Shown here one piece after another: positions 22,385-23,562 of a DNA stretch of 23,562 bases. The first letter of the stretch is position 1. Each line of letters starts with the position of its first letter. Origin of the DNA: Flavobacteriaceae bacterium (GTDB lineage Bacteria > Bacteroidota > Bacteroidia > Flavobacteriales > Flavobacteriaceae); NCBI GenBank assembly GCA_030613745.1, contig JAUWLK010000007.1:1-23562 (forward strand). The letters are read 5' to 3'. A program made the position numbers and the translations under genes. The notes below the pieces were generated by a model that saw nothing but the letters and a program-made list of their open reading frames with translations, did not search any database and was not told the origin of the DNA.

Positions 22385-23083
22385 ATGAGCAATTATAAGA
22401 ACTCATTAACAATAAAACATTGGAATGAAGATGATCGACCTAGAGAAAAATTAATGATAAAGGGTAAAAATGTTTTATCTGATGCTGAATTAATTGCCGT
22501 TTTGATTGGATCAGGAAACAGGGAAGAAAGTGCAGTTGAATTGTCAAAACGTATATTAGTATCAATCAATAATAGTTTAAATGAGTTAGGTAAATTATCG
22601 GTAGATGATTTAATTAAATTTAAAGGTATTGGTGAAGCAAAAGCTATATCAATAATTACTGCTTTAGAATTAGGACGAAGAAGAAGATTGGAAGATGCAC
22701 TTGAAAAACCCAAAATAACAAGTAGTAAATCGGTTTTTGATGTGATGCAGCCAATTTTAGGGGAATTACAACATGAAGAATTTTGGATTATCTATCTTAA
22801 TAATGCGAATAAAATACAATTAAAAACTCAAATGAGTAAGGGCGGTATTACTGGTACTTTGGTTGATACAAGATTGGTATATAAAAGAGCAATTGAATTA
22901 TCTGCTACAGGGATTATTTTATGCCACAATCACCCTTCAGGGATATTGAAACCAAGTACCTCGGATATTAGTTTAACTAAAAAAATTAAAAAAGGAGGAG
23001 AGGTATTAGATATAAAAGTTCTTGATCACATAATTATAACCGAAAAAGATTACTTTAGCTTTGCAGATGAAGGAATTTTGTAG
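22385..23083 (+). CDS. radC: RadC-family JAB/MPN metal-dependent protein
   Basis: A 232-residue protein of the RadC family (now DNA repair protein by name only; function in the cell is uncertain). An N-terminal helix-hairpin-helix region (FKGIGEAKA at about 89-97) precedes a JAMM metallopeptidase-like domain with the metal motif HNHPSG (His181, His183) and Asp194. The N-terminus shows the family signature KHWNEDDRPREKL. I chose ATG 22385 (MSNYKNSLTI) rather than an in-frame ATG at 22349, because the extra 12 residues are not family-like and the earlier start overlaps the probable trkA promoter. It is divergent from trkA. Confidence 0.92.
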   Translation: MSNYKNSLTIKHWNEDDRPREKLMIKGKNVLSDAELIAVLIGSGNREESAVELSKRILVSINNSLNELGKLSVDDLIKFKGIGEAKAISIITALELGRRRRLEDALEKPKITSSKSVFDVMQPILGELQHEEFWIIYLNNANKIQLKTQMSKGGITGTLVDTRLVYKRAIELSATGIILCHNHPSGILKPSTSDISLTKKIKKGGEVLDIKVLDHIIITEKDYFSFADEGIL

Positions 23084-23091
23084 AATTTTGG

Positions 23092-23212
23092 TAGCTGGTA
23101 TCAGGTAGATGGTATCAAGTACTTAGTAACTGGTAACTAGTATCAAATGTTTAATAGTGTCAAGTATTTACATACTAATTACTAAATACCAGATAATATT
23201 TTTAAATAAAAG
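23092..23212. repeat. Degenerate GGTATCA/AGTATTTA-type repeats after radC
   Basis: The spacer contains repeated GGTATCA, GTATCAA, GTGTCAAGTA and complementary TACTAAATACC-like pieces, suggestive of a decayed simple repeat able to fold into an AT-rich hairpin. Nothing else is seen between radC and the next gene. Confidence 0.45.
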
Positions 23213-23243
23213 TTTACATTTGATGTTAACAATATAATTGCTC

Positions 23244-23562
23244 ATGTTATTAGTTTATACCCATAAAATTACTCCCAGATTAACATATACTTTTAAGCAT
23301 ATTTTTACTCGAATTTTAAATATTCAAATTAATTTTACTACTAAAATAGAAGAATTTATTGCTCATGAAGGATTAAAATTTTCTTACACCAAACAGGCAT
23401 TAGGTGCTGAATTGTTTGTAAAAAGCAATGAATTGCTTTTTAATCAAGGAATTGATTATTTAGATATTACAGTTTCAAATTGGAATGAATTACCTTGTTT
23501 TTTTCAAACCAGCACATCTTCAGTAGTACCGTATGATATTTTTGCTGCAAGCTTTTATTTAA
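23244..23562 (+). CDS. N-terminal part of a DUF7033/polysaccharide deacetylase-family protein
   Basis: An open frame from ATG 23244 runs to the window edge (106 codons). The start MLLVYTHKITPRLTYTFKHI, later KIEEFIAHEG, then FSYTKQALG, LFVKSNELLF and PYDIFAASFYL, match what I recall of a Flavobacteriia protein that carries a DUF7033 region before a polysaccharide deacetylase domain. The catalytic part would lie outside the window, so the enzymatic call is by memory of the N-terminal wording only. Confidence 0.65.
   Translation, partial: MLLVYTHKITPRLTYTFKHIFTRILNIQINFTTKIEEFIAHEGLKFSYTKQALGAELFVKSNELLFNQGIDYLDITVSNWNELPCFFQTSTSSVVPYDIFAASFYL

Overview
The window looks like chromosomal DNA of a marine-type member of the Flavobacteriia (Bacteroidetes). 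It is strongly AT-rich and genes start without Shine-Dalgarno sequences. Several families are typical of that group: a TPR/LytS-type kinase paired with a LytTR regulator, SIMPL and VWA exported proteins, fused isobutyryl-CoA mutase (IcmF), a CocE-type lipoprotein hydrolase, and a DUF7033-like polysaccharide deacetylase relative. I saw no rRNA, tRNA, CRISPR array or recognisable transposase or integrase.

Left part (1-8543): a two-gene unit on the minus strand encodes a CocE/X-Pro-peptidase-like lipoprotein and an SLC13-type anion symporter (cut by the window edge). A second minus-strand pair encodes a SIMPL-domain and a VWA-domain exported protein. Across a divergent intergenic region lies a plus-strand two-component system (TPR histidine kinase and LytTR response regulator). 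That region holds two identical 9-bp direct repeats 21 bp apart, the geometry of LytTR operators. An MscS channel gene converges on the regulator gene.

Middle (8585-12304): an intergenic region full of hairpin repeats precedes a 1153-aa IcmF gene. This gene carries an in-frame copy of a 33-bp palindromic repeat, which recurs with one mismatch at the very end of the ABC transporter gene 3 kb away.

Right-middle (12394-19521): this is the most interesting part. Two tiny genes (51 and 46 codons) encode peptides with related 23-residue double-glycine leaders and short hydrophobic, cationic, GxxxG/GxxxA-bearing cores, which resembles a two-peptide (class IIb-like) bacteriocin. They sit with a C39-peptidase ABC exporter, an HlyD-type adaptor, a small HTH protein, an XRE regulator and an exported protein with an HEEGH motif. 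No immunity protein or outer-membrane TolC partner is recognisable. The cassette lies between direct repeats. One is a 129-bp copy of the 3' end of trkH at 12394-12522, whose source lies within trkH at 19393-19521. The other is a second repeat, made of two hairpins, found inside both ends. A truncated second copy of the HTH gene with its upstream region (18801-19025) suggests that the cassette was duplicated and partly lost.

Right part (19399-23562): the trkA-trkH potassium uptake operon (minus strand) with a terminator, a divergent radC-family gene, and the start of a probable polysaccharide deacetylase-family gene.
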